A DNA stretch of 64,000 nucleotides from Paraburkholderia xenovorans LB400 (GTDB taxonomy: Bacteria > Pseudomonadota > Gammaproteobacteria > Burkholderiales > Burkholderiaceae). The notes under the pieces are model-generated. The model saw only the letters and a program-made list of their open reading frames with translations, had not been told where the DNA came from and made no database searches. The stretch lies in the NCBI RefSeq assembly GCF_000013645.1, contig NC_007951.1, positions 3,906,001 to 3,970,000 on the forward strand, in the 5' to 3' direction. The position numbers were made by a program, and so were the translations under genes. Below, piece after piece: positions 53,068-61,309 of this stretch (its first letter is position 1; every line of letters starts with the position of its first letter).

Positions 53068-54047
53068 CGTTTGGATTGGCTAGTGCGAGTGGTTCGGGCA
53101 GTACGGGTGGTTCGGGTCGCGTTGCGCGCGGGCCGCGCGCTCGTGCCGGCGGCTCCCGCTTGCAGATCGACGAGCCACGGCAGCAGGAATTCGCTGACCT
53201 CGGCGGCGGCCTTCGCCGAACGCTTCGTCCGGTACGCCACCGCGTCGCACAGCGCTTCGATCACGGCGAGCACGGCCGAATCGGCATTCGCCGCGAGTCG
53301 CCGATCGGCACGGATGTAAAGCGGGAGATCGGCGAATTGCGCGAGCGGCGAACGCGGACTGTCGGTGAGCGCGAGCACGCGAGCACCACGGCTTGCAGCG
53401 CGATGCGCGAGCTCGATCGTGTCTTCGACATAACGCGGAAACGCGATACCGATCACCAGATCGCCCTCGTTGCAGGCGAACAGACGGCGCGCGGCGTGCG
53501 ACGGGCCGCCCATCAGCGCGAGCGACTGCACGTTGTCGTGATATGGCATCAGGCCGTGCTCCATCAGCCCGGCGAGAAACGCGCTGGCGCCGTAGCCGAG
53601 CACGAACACGCGGCGTGCGGCGATGATCGCTTCGACGGCGGCTTCGGCCGCGGCACGGTCGATCGCCGCGCGAGTGGCATGCAGATTGTTGGCCGCCTGT
53701 TCGAGCGACGCGTCCACCACATCGTCACCGGCTGCGAGCGACTCCTGCGCGCTGCGCAAGCGCTCGACCGGCGCGAGCGTCGCCTCGAAACCGCGCACCA
53801 GCGCTTCACGAAACTGCGGATAGCCGTCGAACCCGAGCGCGCGCGCAAAGCGGTTCGCCGTCGCCACCGAAGCGCCGACTACGCTCGCCAGTTCGTCGAT
53901 CCGCATGGTCGCCGCGCGAAACAGATTGGCCAGCACGTATTCGCCCATGCGCCGATGAATCGGCGTGAGGGTCGGCATGGCGGCTGCGATATGCGCGGCG
54001 ATGGCCTGCTCGGCGGGATTGGCGGCAACGGACGGTTGATGAATCAT
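53064..54047 (-). CDS. MurR/RpiR-family transcriptional regulator
   Basis: A 327-residue regulator. The N-terminal RpiR HTH (residues ~15-90; MRIDELASVVGASVATANRF, ARALGFDGYPQFREAL) is followed by a SIS sugar-phosphate-binding domain (RVFVLGYGASAFLAGLMEHG; DLVIGIAFPRYVEDTIELAH). A low-complexity Thr/Arg C-terminus (ATRTTRTARTTRTSQSKR) is unusual. It is the first gene of the peptide-scavenging operon and probably controls it through the inverted repeat upstream (54094-54152). Confidence 0.9.
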   Translation of the reverse strand: MIHQPSVAANPAEQAIAAHIAAAMPTLTPIHRRMGEYVLANLFRAATMRIDELASVVGASVATANRFARALGFDGYPQFREALVRGFEATLAPVERLRSAQESLAAGDDVVDASLEQAANNLHATRAAIDRAAAEAAVEAIIAARRVFVLGYGASAFLAGLMEHGLMPYHDNVQSLALMGGPSHAARRLFACNEGDLVIGIAFPRYVEDTIELAHRAASRGARVLALTDSPRSPLAQFADLPLYIRADRRLAANADSAVLAVIEALCDAVAYRTKRSAKAAAEVSEFLLPWLVDLQAGAAGTSARPARNATRTTRTARTTRTSQSKR

Positions 54048-54093
54048 GCGAACGAGGCGGTGTGGTGTCGCACGAGGGATTCTCCACGGCGTA

Positions 54094-54152
54094 ATGAAAA
54101 TGAATGAAAGTATATTTACATAAAACTTCCATCAGAAAAAATTCATTTTCAT
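54094..54152 (-). promoter_or_regulatory. Long inverted repeat, likely operator of the RpiR/gsi operon
   Basis: ATGAAAATGAAT (54094-54105) and ATTCATTTTCAT (54141-54152) are perfect 12-bp inverted copies separated by 35 bp of AT-rich DNA, in the only AT-rich patch of this neighbourhood and 47 bp upstream of the rpiR start codon. AT-rich TGAAA-type half-sites are common for RpiR regulators, so two operator half-sites for autoregulation are likely. Confidence 0.55.
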
Positions 54153-54256
54153 TTTTGAGGGTTTTCACGGAGACGCAATGGATGAACGGATCGCAGTGGT
54201 CCGACTCGCGCGCGCGGGGCGCGCTCCGCTTCCTGCGGTGTTATTCTTCGCTCGCC

Positions 54257-54967
54257 ATGAATCTCGAAAGCATTCTCTTCACTCAAGGTTTCGGCTCGCG
54301 CCGTCAATGCCGCGCGCTGATCGCCGACGCGCGCGTGAGCATCGGCGGCGCTGTCTGCACCGATGCCGACGCCGATTTCCCCACCGGCGACACCACGTTC
54401 TCCTTCACCGTGGACGGTGTCGACTGGCCGTATCGCGAACACGCCTATCTGCTTCTGAACAAGCCGGCGGGCTACGAATGTTCGCGCGATCCGCAGCATC
54501 ATCTGAGCGTGTTCAGCCTGTTGCCGCCGCAGTTCGCCGGGCGCGGCGTGCAATGCGTGGGCCGGCTGGATCAGGACACGACCGGCCTGCTGCTGCTCTC
54601 TGACGACGGCAAGTTCGTTCACCTGTTCACCTCGCCAAAACGCAAGGTGCCCAAGGTGTATGTCGCCACCACGCGCCATCCGATCGACGACGCGCAATTG
54701 AGCGCACTGCGCGACGGCGTGTTGCTGAATGGCGAGGCCAGACCGATTGCCGCAGTCGACGTGGAGGCGCGCGGCGACCACACGCTCGCGCTCACCGTGA
54801 TGGAAGGCAAGTATCACCAGGTCAAGCGGATGATCGCGGCAGCCGGCAATCGCTGCGAAGCGCTGCATCGCGAGCGGATAGGCGGGCTCGCTTTACCCGA
54901 AGCACTTGCGCGAGGCGCGTGGCAATGGCTCGACGAAACCGACCTCGGATCTCTACGGAGCGGGTAA
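54257..54967 (+). CDS. rsuA: 16S rRNA pseudouridine(516) synthase RsuA
   Basis: A 236-residue RsuA/RluB/E/F-type pseudouridine synthase. An S4 domain (LESILFTQGFGSRRQCRALI) is followed by the catalytic domain, with the active-site Asp in VGRLDQDTTGLLLLS (~residue 102). The KVPKVYVA and EGKYHQVKRMI motifs are in place. The ATG at 54257 is chosen; upstream in-frame ATGs lie within the operator region of the divergent regulator. Confidence 0.9.
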   Translation: MNLESILFTQGFGSRRQCRALIADARVSIGGAVCTDADADFPTGDTTFSFTVDGVDWPYREHAYLLLNKPAGYECSRDPQHHLSVFSLLPPQFAGRGVQCVGRLDQDTTGLLLLSDDGKFVHLFTSPKRKVPKVYVATTRHPIDDAQLSALRDGVLLNGEARPIAAVDVEARGDHTLALTVMEGKYHQVKRMIAAAGNRCEALHRERIGGLALPEALARGAWQWLDETDLGSLRSG

Positions 54968-55134
54968 ACCGGTAGTGCCCCTTTAAGGCCTTGATGCAGC
55001 AGGAAAACGCATGCGCGGCTGCGCACACAGCGCGCATGGCCGCTGTGTGGGCGCTGCGTCGCAGCATGATCTTCCTTACACGTCGCCCTATACTCGCTTA
55101 AACAAAGACTACAAAGGGTTCAAGGAGGGGCGCC

Positions 55135-55323
55135 ATGATCATCCACGACAGTTTCCGGATTTCGTCCGTGATGGTTGTTTTTCTGTGCCTGGGGCTGGTT
55201 CTGATCGGCGGATTGCTGGTCGTGATGCGGCTGCGGCATAACTATCAACCGAACCTGATCGGGGCGTTGATCGGCGCAATGCTGTGCTTCGTGCTGCTGG
55301 AAGCATTGCCCGCGCTGACATAG
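55135..55323 (+). CDS. Small two-helix membrane protein (62 aa)
   Basis: A 62-residue protein with two hydrophobic helices (VMVVFLCLGLVLIGGLLVVM and LIGALIGAMLCFVLLEALPA) joined by RLRHNYQPN. The ATG at 55135 has an excellent Shine-Dalgarno (AAGGAGGGG). Function unknown. Confidence 0.7.
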   Translation: MIIHDSFRISSVMVVFLCLGLVLIGGLLVVMRLRHNYQPNLIGALIGAMLCFVLLEALPALT

Positions 55324-55426
55324 ACCTCGCGAAGCCGCGCGACGCCGATGCAGTGGAGCGACGCGCGGGCGGGATTGTCCCGGCGACGCCTTGGGCGATG
55401 ACGTTTTGCCGCGCTTTTCTTCTCTC

Positions 55427-56452
55427 TCACGCTTTCACGCTTTCACGCAGAAAATCTTCGACGCTCGGGTAGCGCAAGCGCACGCTCAACTCCTGTTTGA
55501 GGCGCCGGTTCAAAAGCCGTCTCGATTCGCGCATGAAAGACAGCAGGGTCGGCTCGATCTGCCGCTCGGCTTCAACCCGCGTAATGCGCGGCGCGCGCGG
55601 GAGTCCGAACGCATCGGCCACCTCGTCGAAGTACTCGCCCATTTTCAGCGCCGAATCGTCGGACGCGTGGACCACGCGCCCCGGCCGCCCGTGCGTGGCG
55701 AGGCGCACGAGGATCGCGGCCAGATCGTCGGCGTGAATGTGGTTGGTGTAGACGTCGTCGGCATCGGTCAGGGCCGGGGTGCCTTTTTCGAGCCGCGCGA
55801 GCGGCAGGCGGTTGCCCGCATAGATGCCCGGAATTCGCGCGATGCTTGCCGCCACACTGCCGCGCGCCGTCGCGCGCCGCAATTGCCGCTCGGCTGAGGC
55901 ACGGCGCCTCGCGCGCGCGTTGGCCGGCTGCGTCACGCGTGTCTCGTCGATCCACGCGCCGCCGCAGTCGCCATAGACGCCCGTCGTGCTCGCGTATACG
56001 AGGCGCACGGATGCGCGCGAACCGGCGGTCCGGCGCACCCCGTCGGGTACAATACCGGCTGTTTCAGATTCCGCCCACGAGGCACGAACGCGGCGCAATC
56101 GCCCCACCGCCGCCACGGTGCCATGCGCGGCACGCAGCGCTGAAGCGCGGCGCGTGCCCAGCGTAGCGAGCAAGGCACGGGTACGGCGGTCGTCGTCGCC
56201 GGTTTTTTGCGGCGGCGCGAGGTGCAGCACCGTCGGCGCGAGGCCTGCGAGTCGTTTCAGGCTGCGGCGCACATCGAGATCGCCGACCAGCGGCGTGACG
56301 CCCGCAGCGCGCAATCCGGCGCTGCGCCCGGCATGACTGGTCAGCGCAAAGACATGCGCGCGTGGTTGCAGCAAGGGCACGCAGCGCATGCCGACGTCGC
56401 CGCAACCTACGATTAACACGCGCGGCCGGCGGAAGTTTCGTGTCGCTTTCAT
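55427..56452 (-). CDS. NAD(P)-binding SDR/epimerase-like protein
   Basis: A 341-residue extended-SDR protein with RVLIVGCGDVGMRCVPLL (GxGxxG, residues ~11-28), the VYASTTGVYGDCGG block with the SDR Tyr, and RIPGIYAGNRLPLARLEKGT with DDVYTNHIHADDLA further on. The region from about residue 95 to 150 (RRASALRAAHGTVAAVGRLR) is Ala/Arg-rich and unlike the rest, a probable low-complexity insertion. It resembles YeeZ-type proteins of unknown substrate. It is divergent from the flavin reductase gene. Confidence 0.82.
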   Translation of the reverse strand: MKATRNFRRPRVLIVGCGDVGMRCVPLLQPRAHVFALTSHAGRSAGLRAAGVTPLVGDLDVRRSLKRLAGLAPTVLHLAPPQKTGDDDRRTRALLATLGTRRASALRAAHGTVAAVGRLRRVRASWAESETAGIVPDGVRRTAGSRASVRLVYASTTGVYGDCGGAWIDETRVTQPANARARRRASAERQLRRATARGSVAASIARIPGIYAGNRLPLARLEKGTPALTDADDVYTNHIHADDLAAILVRLATHGRPGRVVHASDDSALKMGEYFDEVADAFGLPRAPRITRVEAERQIEPTLLSFMRESRRLLNRRLKQELSVRLRYPSVEDFLRESVKA

Positions 56453-56547
56453 GGTGGACGCATTGTAGCCCTCAGGCGCGGCAGGTACCGCGCGGTGGGT
56501 ACGGCGAGTCCGATAACGATTACCGACTTTTCGATTTCGAACACTCT

Positions 56548-57579
56548 ATGGCATTTAACGTCACGCTCCGGCAAAGCGGCCGGCAGTTTCAGGTGGAACA
56601 GGACGAACCGGTGCTGAGCGCCGCCTTGCGCCAGGGCATCGGTCTGCCGTACGGCTGCAAGAACGGCGCCTGCGGCTCATGCAAGGGCACGGTGATCAGC
56701 GGCGAAATCGAGCAGCGCGCACATTCGTCGTCGGCTTTGTCGAACGAGGAAAAAACGCGCGGCATGGCGCTCTTCTGCTGTGCGACCGCCTGCACCGATC
56801 TCGAAGTGGACATTCGCGAAGTGGCCGGGGTCGGCGACGTGCAGGTCAAGAAACTGCCGTGCCGGGTGAACGCGATCGAGCGCAAGGCCGACGACGTCAT
56901 CGTGCTGAAGCTGCAATTGCCCGCCAACGAGCGTCTGCAATATCTCGCCGGCCAGTACCTCGAATTCATTCTGAAAGATGGCAAGCGCCGCAGCTATTCC
57001 ATGGCGAATGCGCCGCACACGGAAGGCCCGATCGAATTGCATATCCGTCACATGCCCGGTGGTGCCTTTACCGATCATGTGTTCAACACCATGAAAGAGC
57101 GCGACATCCTGCGCTTCGAAGCGCCGCTCGGCACGTTCTTCCTGCGCGAAGATTCGGACAAGCCGATCGTGCTGCTCGCGTCGGGTACGGGCTTCGCGCC
57201 GTTGAAGGCGATCATCGAGCACGCCGTGTTCAAGAACCTGAACCGGCCGATGACGCTGTACTGGGGCGCACGCCGCAAGAAAGATCTGTATCTGCTCGAA
57301 CTGGCCGAGCAATGGGCGCGCGAGATTCCAAACTTCAAGTTCGTGCCGGTGCTGTCCGAACCGGATGCGGGCGACGCATGGACAGGTCGCGTCGGCTTCG
57401 TGCATCGCGCGGTGATCGAGGACCTGCCGGATCTGTCGGCGTACCAGGTGTACGCATGCGGCGCGCCGGTGATGGTGGAGTCGGCGCAGCGCGATTTCAC
57501 GCAGCATCATGGACTGCCGGAAGACGAGTTCTACGCGGATTCGTTCACGAGCGCAGCGGATCTGGCGAACGCGGTTTGA
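56548..57579 (+). CDS. 2Fe-2S ferredoxin / FAD / NAD(P) reductase (CDP-6-deoxy-delta-3,4-glucoseen reductase-like)
   Basis: A 343-residue electron-transfer flavoprotein. The N-terminal plant-type ferredoxin domain has CKNGACGSCKGTVISG (Cys-x4-Cys-x2-Cys, residues ~37-50) and the fourth Cys in CCATACTDLEVD. The FAD domain has RRSYSMANAP and the NAD domain has VLLASGTGFAPLKAIIEH. CDP-glucoseen reductase (AscD), oxygenase reductases and NQR-F-like proteins share this order, so the partner oxygenase or dehydratase is not identified. The ATG at 56548 is chosen. A terminator follows. Confidence 0.9.
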   Translation: MAFNVTLRQSGRQFQVEQDEPVLSAALRQGIGLPYGCKNGACGSCKGTVISGEIEQRAHSSSALSNEEKTRGMALFCCATACTDLEVDIREVAGVGDVQVKKLPCRVNAIERKADDVIVLKLQLPANERLQYLAGQYLEFILKDGKRRSYSMANAPHTEGPIELHIRHMPGGAFTDHVFNTMKERDILRFEAPLGTFFLREDSDKPIVLLASGTGFAPLKAIIEHAVFKNLNRPMTLYWGARRKKDLYLLELAEQWAREIPNFKFVPVLSEPDAGDAWTGRVGFVHRAVIEDLPDLSAYQVYACGAPVMVESAQRDFTQHHGLPEDEFYADSFTSAADLANAV

Positions 57580-57613
57580 TGTGAGAGGGAGCGCCCCCGG
57601 CTTCCTGATTCAG

Positions 57614-57639
57614 AATGGGCGCCCGGTTGAGCGCCCATT
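57614..57639 (+). terminator. Intrinsic terminator after the flavin reductase gene
   Basis: 9-bp stem AATGGGCGC / GCGCCCATT with an 8-nt loop and a short T-rich trailer (TGCATTT). Confidence 0.75.
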
Positions 57640-57832
57640 TGCATTTCGAGCGGCCGTTCTTCGTGCCCTGCCCCGCCCGCCGGACAAACAATTTGAACCA
57701 CCGCCGTCACATTTTAGTCAGCCGGACATCTCATAATCGGTAAGCAACATGGCTTTGCGCGACGGAAAAAATATCTCTCCAACGCAAATTCATGGTTTAC
57801 ACCGGCGCTTTCCTTGTCGTATTCTTTCGCGC

Positions 57833-57883
57833 ATGAACCGCATCCAGTCCGAACTTCGACGTCGCCGCTCGCCGCTTCCCTAG
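57833..57883 (+). CDS. Candidate arginine-rich leader peptide of the argD-like gene
   Basis: A 16-residue frame (MNRIQSELRRRRSPLP) with four consecutive, different Arg codons (CGA CGT CGC CGC, 57857-57868) ending in TAG, about 60 nt before a strong intrinsic terminator. A TTTACA-18-TATTCT promoter (57796-57825) would start the transcript almost at this ATG (a leaderless start); an in-frame ATG at 57749 gives a 44-residue version with ten Arg. The layout is that of a ribosome-stalling leader for an arginine-biosynthesis gene. Confidence 0.5.
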   Translation: MNRIQSELRRRRSPLP

Positions 57884-57887
57884 GGAC

Positions 57888-57968
57888 GCCGCTGGCTTCG
57901 TCACGGATTCGCGCCACACAAAGGCGCAAGCTGTTCGAATCATGAAAGCCACGGCACGCCGTGGCTTT
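57888..57968 (+). promoter_or_regulatory. Candidate transcription attenuator upstream of the argD-like gene
   Basis: The terminator is AAAGCCACGG (57945-57954), loop CACG, CCGTGGCTTT (57959-57968), then a T-run. An upstream segment GCCGCTGGCTT (57888-57898) can pair with AAGCCACGGC (57946-57955) over 10 bp with one bulged C. That pairing would destroy the terminator, so it is a plausible antiterminator freed when a ribosome stalls on the Arg codons of the leader. Confidence 0.55.
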
Positions 57969-58045
57969 TCTGTTTTTTCGGCTCTTATTTTGTAGTTGGC
58001 CAAACTTCATCCACCCTTCACCCCCGTTGTCTGGAGCCTGCCGTC

Positions 58046-59230
58046 ATGAATTTCAATGAATATCCGATCGAGTCGCTGATGTACATCACGAACCGGCCCG
58101 AAATCGTTTTCACGCACGGCAAAGGCTCGTGGCTCTACGACAACAACGGCAAGCGATATCTGGACTTCATCCAGGGCTGGGCGGTCAACAGCCTCGGTCA
58201 TTGCAACGACGGCATGATCGAAGCGCTGAACAAACAGGCGCAATTGCTGATCAACCCGTCGCCGGCCTTCTACAACGAGCCGATGGCGAAACTCGCCGGC
58301 CTGCTCACGCAACACAGCTGTTTCGACAAGGTGTTCTTCGCGAACAGCGGCGCCGAAGCCAACGAAGGCGCGATCAAGCTCGCGCGCAAGTGGGGCAAGA
58401 AGTTCAAGGACGGCGCATTCGAGATCATCACGTTCGATCACAGCTTCCACGGCCGCACGCTGGCCACCATGTCGGCCAGCGGCAAGCCGGGTTGGGACAC
58501 GATCTACGCACCGCAAGTGCCGGGCTTTCCGAAGGCGGACCTGAACGATATCGCGTCGGTGGAAAAACTCATCAATGCGAAGACCGTGGCCGTGATGCTC
58601 GAACCGATCCAGGGCGAAGGCGGCGTGATTCCCGCCACGCGCGAGTTCATGCAGCAACTGCGCGCGCTGACGAACAAGCACAACCTGCTGCTGATCGTCG
58701 ACGAAGTGCAAAGCGGCTGCGGCCGCGCGGGCACGCTGTTCGCGTACGAGTTATCGGGTATCGAACCGGACATCATGACGCTCGGCAAGGGCATCGGCGG
58801 TGGCGTGCCGCTCGCGGCACTGCTCTCGAAAGCGGACGTCGCCGTGTTCGAAGCGGGCGACCAGGGCGGCACCTACAACGGTAATCCGCTGATGACGGCG
58901 GTCGGCTACTCGGTGATCTCGCAACTCACCGCGCCGGGCTTCCTCGAAAGCGTGCGGGCGCGCGGCGAGTATCTGCGCTCGAAACTGCTGGAGTTGTCGG
59001 AAGAGCGCGGCTTCGTGGGCGAACGCGGTGAAGGCCTGTTGCGCGCACTGCTGCTCGGCAAGGACATCGGCAACCAGATCGTCGAGAAGGCGCGCGACAT
59101 GCAGCCTGATGGCCTGCTGCTGAACGCGGCGCGTCCGAACCTGCTGCGCTTCATGCCGGCGCTGAACGTGAGCAACGAAGAAATCGACCAGATGATGGCG
59201 ATGCTGCGTTCGATTCTCGACACGCTGTAA
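58046..59230 (+). CDS. argD: Acetylornithine transaminase-type class III aminotransferase (ArgD-like)
   Basis: A 394-residue PLP-dependent aminotransferase. The N-terminal block (EIVFTHGKGSWLYDNNGKRY, FIQGWAVNSLGHCN) and VFFANSGAEANEGAIKLARK identify class III. ITFDHSFHGRTLATMSASGK, LLLIVDEVQSGCGRAGTLFA and the PLP lysine in DIMTLGKGIGGGVPLAAL follow, and EAGDQGGTYNGNPL is typical of acetylornithine/succinylornithine transaminases. Gabaculine-type (GABA) activity cannot be excluded. It sits right behind an Arg-rich leader and terminator, which supports an arginine pathway role. Confidence 0.87.
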   Translation: MNFNEYPIESLMYITNRPEIVFTHGKGSWLYDNNGKRYLDFIQGWAVNSLGHCNDGMIEALNKQAQLLINPSPAFYNEPMAKLAGLLTQHSCFDKVFFANSGAEANEGAIKLARKWGKKFKDGAFEIITFDHSFHGRTLATMSASGKPGWDTIYAPQVPGFPKADLNDIASVEKLINAKTVAVMLEPIQGEGGVIPATREFMQQLRALTNKHNLLLIVDEVQSGCGRAGTLFAYELSGIEPDIMTLGKGIGGGVPLAALLSKADVAVFEAGDQGGTYNGNPLMTAVGYSVISQLTAPGFLESVRARGEYLRSKLLELSEERGFVGERGEGLLRALLLGKDIGNQIVEKARDMQPDGLLLNAARPNLLRFMPALNVSNEEIDQMMAMLRSILDTL

Positions 59231-59248
59231 CCGGACAGGACCGCGTGT

Positions 59249-59722
59249 ATGACGTCGAGCGTAACGCTGTCGATCCGATGCTTCGAAGTGAGCGACACCG
59301 ATGCCGTGGTCGCGCTGTGGCAGCAAGCCTTTCCGGAGTATCGGGACGTCACGCGGCCGCAGCGCAATCCGCATCTGTCGATCGCCAACAAGCTCGCGAC
59401 ACAACCAGAACTGTTCTTTGTCGCGGTGCTCGGCGAGCGGATCGTCGGCACGGTGATGGGCGGCTACGACGGCCATCGCGGCTGGCTGTATTCGCTCGCG
59501 GTGGATGAGTCGCTGCGTCGACATGGAATCGGCACGCGCCTCGTCGCGCATGTCGAAAGCGCGCTGACGGAGCGTGGCTGCCCGAAGCTGAATCTGCAGG
59601 TATTGTCCGCGAAGGCCGACGTGCGCGCGTTTTACGAGGCGCTCGGTTATCGCGCGGACGCGGTGATCAGTCTCGGCAAGCGTCTGGGTAAATTGGCGGA
59701 CCCGGTGGGCGTCACCAGCTAG
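59249..59722 (+). CDS. GNAT-family acetyltransferase (YpeA-like)
   Basis: A 157-residue N-acetyltransferase. Acetyl-CoA-binding motif A is LYSLAVDESLRRHGIGTRLV (R/Q-x-x-G-x-G/A as RRHGIG, residues ~92-97), followed by KLNLQVLSAKADVRAFYEAL, GYRADAVISLGKRL. The gene starts 18 bp after the aminotransferase stop, so they are probably cotranscribed. YpeA is an uncharacterised GNAT close to RimI; the substrate is unknown. Confidence 0.85.
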   Translation: MTSSVTLSIRCFEVSDTDAVVALWQQAFPEYRDVTRPQRNPHLSIANKLATQPELFFVAVLGERIVGTVMGGYDGHRGWLYSLAVDESLRRHGIGTRLVAHVESALTERGCPKLNLQVLSAKADVRAFYEALGYRADAVISLGKRLGKLADPVGVTS

Positions 59723-59740
59723 ATTCGCGCCAGCCCCAAT

Positions 59741-59778
59741 AAAAAAGGTCGCATGCGTTTTCGCATGCGACTTTTTTT
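59741..59778. terminator. Bidirectional terminator between the GNAT gene and livF
   Basis: A 10-bp stem GTCGCATGCG / CGCATGCGAC with a TTTT loop, flanked by A- and T-runs on both sides, between convergent operons. Confidence 0.88.
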
Positions 59779-59801
59779 ATACGTACAGCAAACTAACCTG
59801 G

Positions 59802-60518
59802 TTACTCACCCAGATACGCCGCCCGCACCTTCGGATCATCCAGCATCTGCTTCGCGTCACCCGACATCGTGACCAGACCCGAGTCCATCACGTAGCCGCG
59901 ATTGGCCGCCTGCAACGCGAGCCGCGCATTCTGCTCGACCAGCAGCACGGTCATGCCTTCAGCCGAAATCGCCCGCACCACTTCGAAGATCTTCTCGACC
60001 ATGATCGGCGACAGACCCATCGACGGTTCGTCCAGCAGCAACAGCTTGGGACGCGAGATGATCGCGCGCGCCATTGCCAGCATCTGCTGTTCGCCGCCCG
60101 AGAGCGTGCCCGCGTATTGCGTCGCGCGCTCTTTCAGTCGCGGGAAGAAGCCGAACATGCGATCCACGTCCGCCTTGATGCCATCCGTGTCGGTACGCAG
60201 ATAAGCGCCCATCTGCATGTTCTCGACGATCGACATGCGCGCAAAAATGCCGCGGCCTTCCGGCACCATCGCGAGTCCGCGCTTGAGCAGCAGGTGTGGC
60301 GGAATGCCCTTGATCGACTCGCCCATGTACTCGATGTCGCCGATCGTGTACGGCTTCAGACCCGTGATCGCCTTCATCGTGGTGGTCTTGCCCGCGCCGT
60401 TCGCGCCGATCAGCGTGACCAGTTCGCCCTGCGCGACTTCGAGATCGATGCCCTTGACTGCCTGAATGCCGCCGTAATTGACCTGCAGGCCCTTGATTTT
60501 CAACATTGCCGTTGCCAT
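59802..60518 (-). CDS. livF: Branched-chain amino-acid ABC transporter ATPase LivF
   Basis: A 238-residue ABC ATPase. Walker A GANGAGKTTT (~36), the family's LSGGEQQMLAMARAI signature, Walker B LLLLDEPSMGLSPIMVEKIF, and the GYVMDSGLVTMSG tail with DPKVRAAYLGE are typical LivF. The start ATG overlaps the livG stop (TAATG). It is the last gene of the liv operon. Confidence 0.95.
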   Translation of the reverse strand: MATAMLKIKGLQVNYGGIQAVKGIDLEVAQGELVTLIGANGAGKTTTMKAITGLKPYTIGDIEYMGESIKGIPPHLLLKRGLAMVPEGRGIFARMSIVENMQMGAYLRTDTDGIKADVDRMFGFFPRLKERATQYAGTLSGGEQQMLAMARAIISRPKLLLLDEPSMGLSPIMVEKIFEVVRAISAEGMTVLLVEQNARLALQAANRGYVMDSGLVTMSGDAKQMLDDPKVRAAYLGE

Positions 60519-61291
60519 TAGTGGACCCCCGCACCCAGATAAGCTTCGATCACCTTCGGATCCTTCTGCACGTCCTGCGGCAGACCCTGCGCGATCACCT
60601 TGCCGTAGTCGAGCACCGTCATCTGGTTGCACAAACCCATCACGAGTTTCACGTCGTGTTCGATCAGCAGGATCGTCTTGCCGTCAGCGCGGATCTTGTC
60701 GAGCAGCTTGGTCAGCTCGACTTTTTCCGTCGCGTTCATGCCGGCAGCCGGTTCGTCCAGCGCGAGCAGCTTCGGATCCGTTGCCAAAGCACGCGCAATT
60801 TCCAGCCGGCGCTGGTGACCGTACGACAGATTGCGCGACGTGTAGTCCGCATACTGCGCAATGCCGACGTATTCCAGCAGTTCGATCGCGCGTTCCTTGA
60901 TCTCGCGCTCTTCCTTGCGCTCGGCCGGCGTCTGGAACACCGCGCCGATCAGGCCGTGTTTGGTGCGCACGTGACGGCCAACCATCACGTTTTCCAGCGC
61001 GGTCATGCCGCCGAACAGACGGATGTTCTGGAACGTGCGCGCAATGCCCGCCTTCGCCACCTGATAAACCGCGGTCGGCGTGTACGGCGTACCGTCGAGC
61101 TTGAATTCGCCCGAATCCGGCGTGTACAGGCCCGTGATCACGTTGAAGAAGGTGGTCTTGCCGGCGCCGTTCGGGCCGATCAGACCGTAAATCTGCCCGG
61201 CCTTGATCTCAAGACCGACATCGGACAGCGCCTGCAAACCGCCGAAGCGTTTGTTCACGCCTTTGACGGACAGTCGAATGTTATCGCTCAT
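60518..61291 (-). CDS. livG: Branched-chain amino-acid ABC transporter ATPase LivG
   Basis: A 257-residue ABC ATPase. Walker A is GPNGAGKTTFFNVITG (~39-54), the signature is LSYGHQRRLEIARALA and Walker B is LLALDEPAAGMNATE. The ARTFQNIRLFGGMTALENVMVG Q-loop region is diagnostic of LivG. One base overlaps livF. It pairs with LivF beneath the LivHM channel. Confidence 0.95.
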   Translation of the reverse strand: MSDNIRLSVKGVNKRFGGLQALSDVGLEIKAGQIYGLIGPNGAGKTTFFNVITGLYTPDSGEFKLDGTPYTPTAVYQVAKAGIARTFQNIRLFGGMTALENVMVGRHVRTKHGLIGAVFQTPAERKEEREIKERAIELLEYVGIAQYADYTSRNLSYGHQRRLEIARALATDPKLLALDEPAAGMNATEKVELTKLLDKIRADGKTILLIEHDVKLVMGLCNQMTVLDYGKVIAQGLPQDVQKDPKVIEAYLGAGVH

Positions 61292-61309
61292 ATTTATTCT
61301 CCATGTCCG

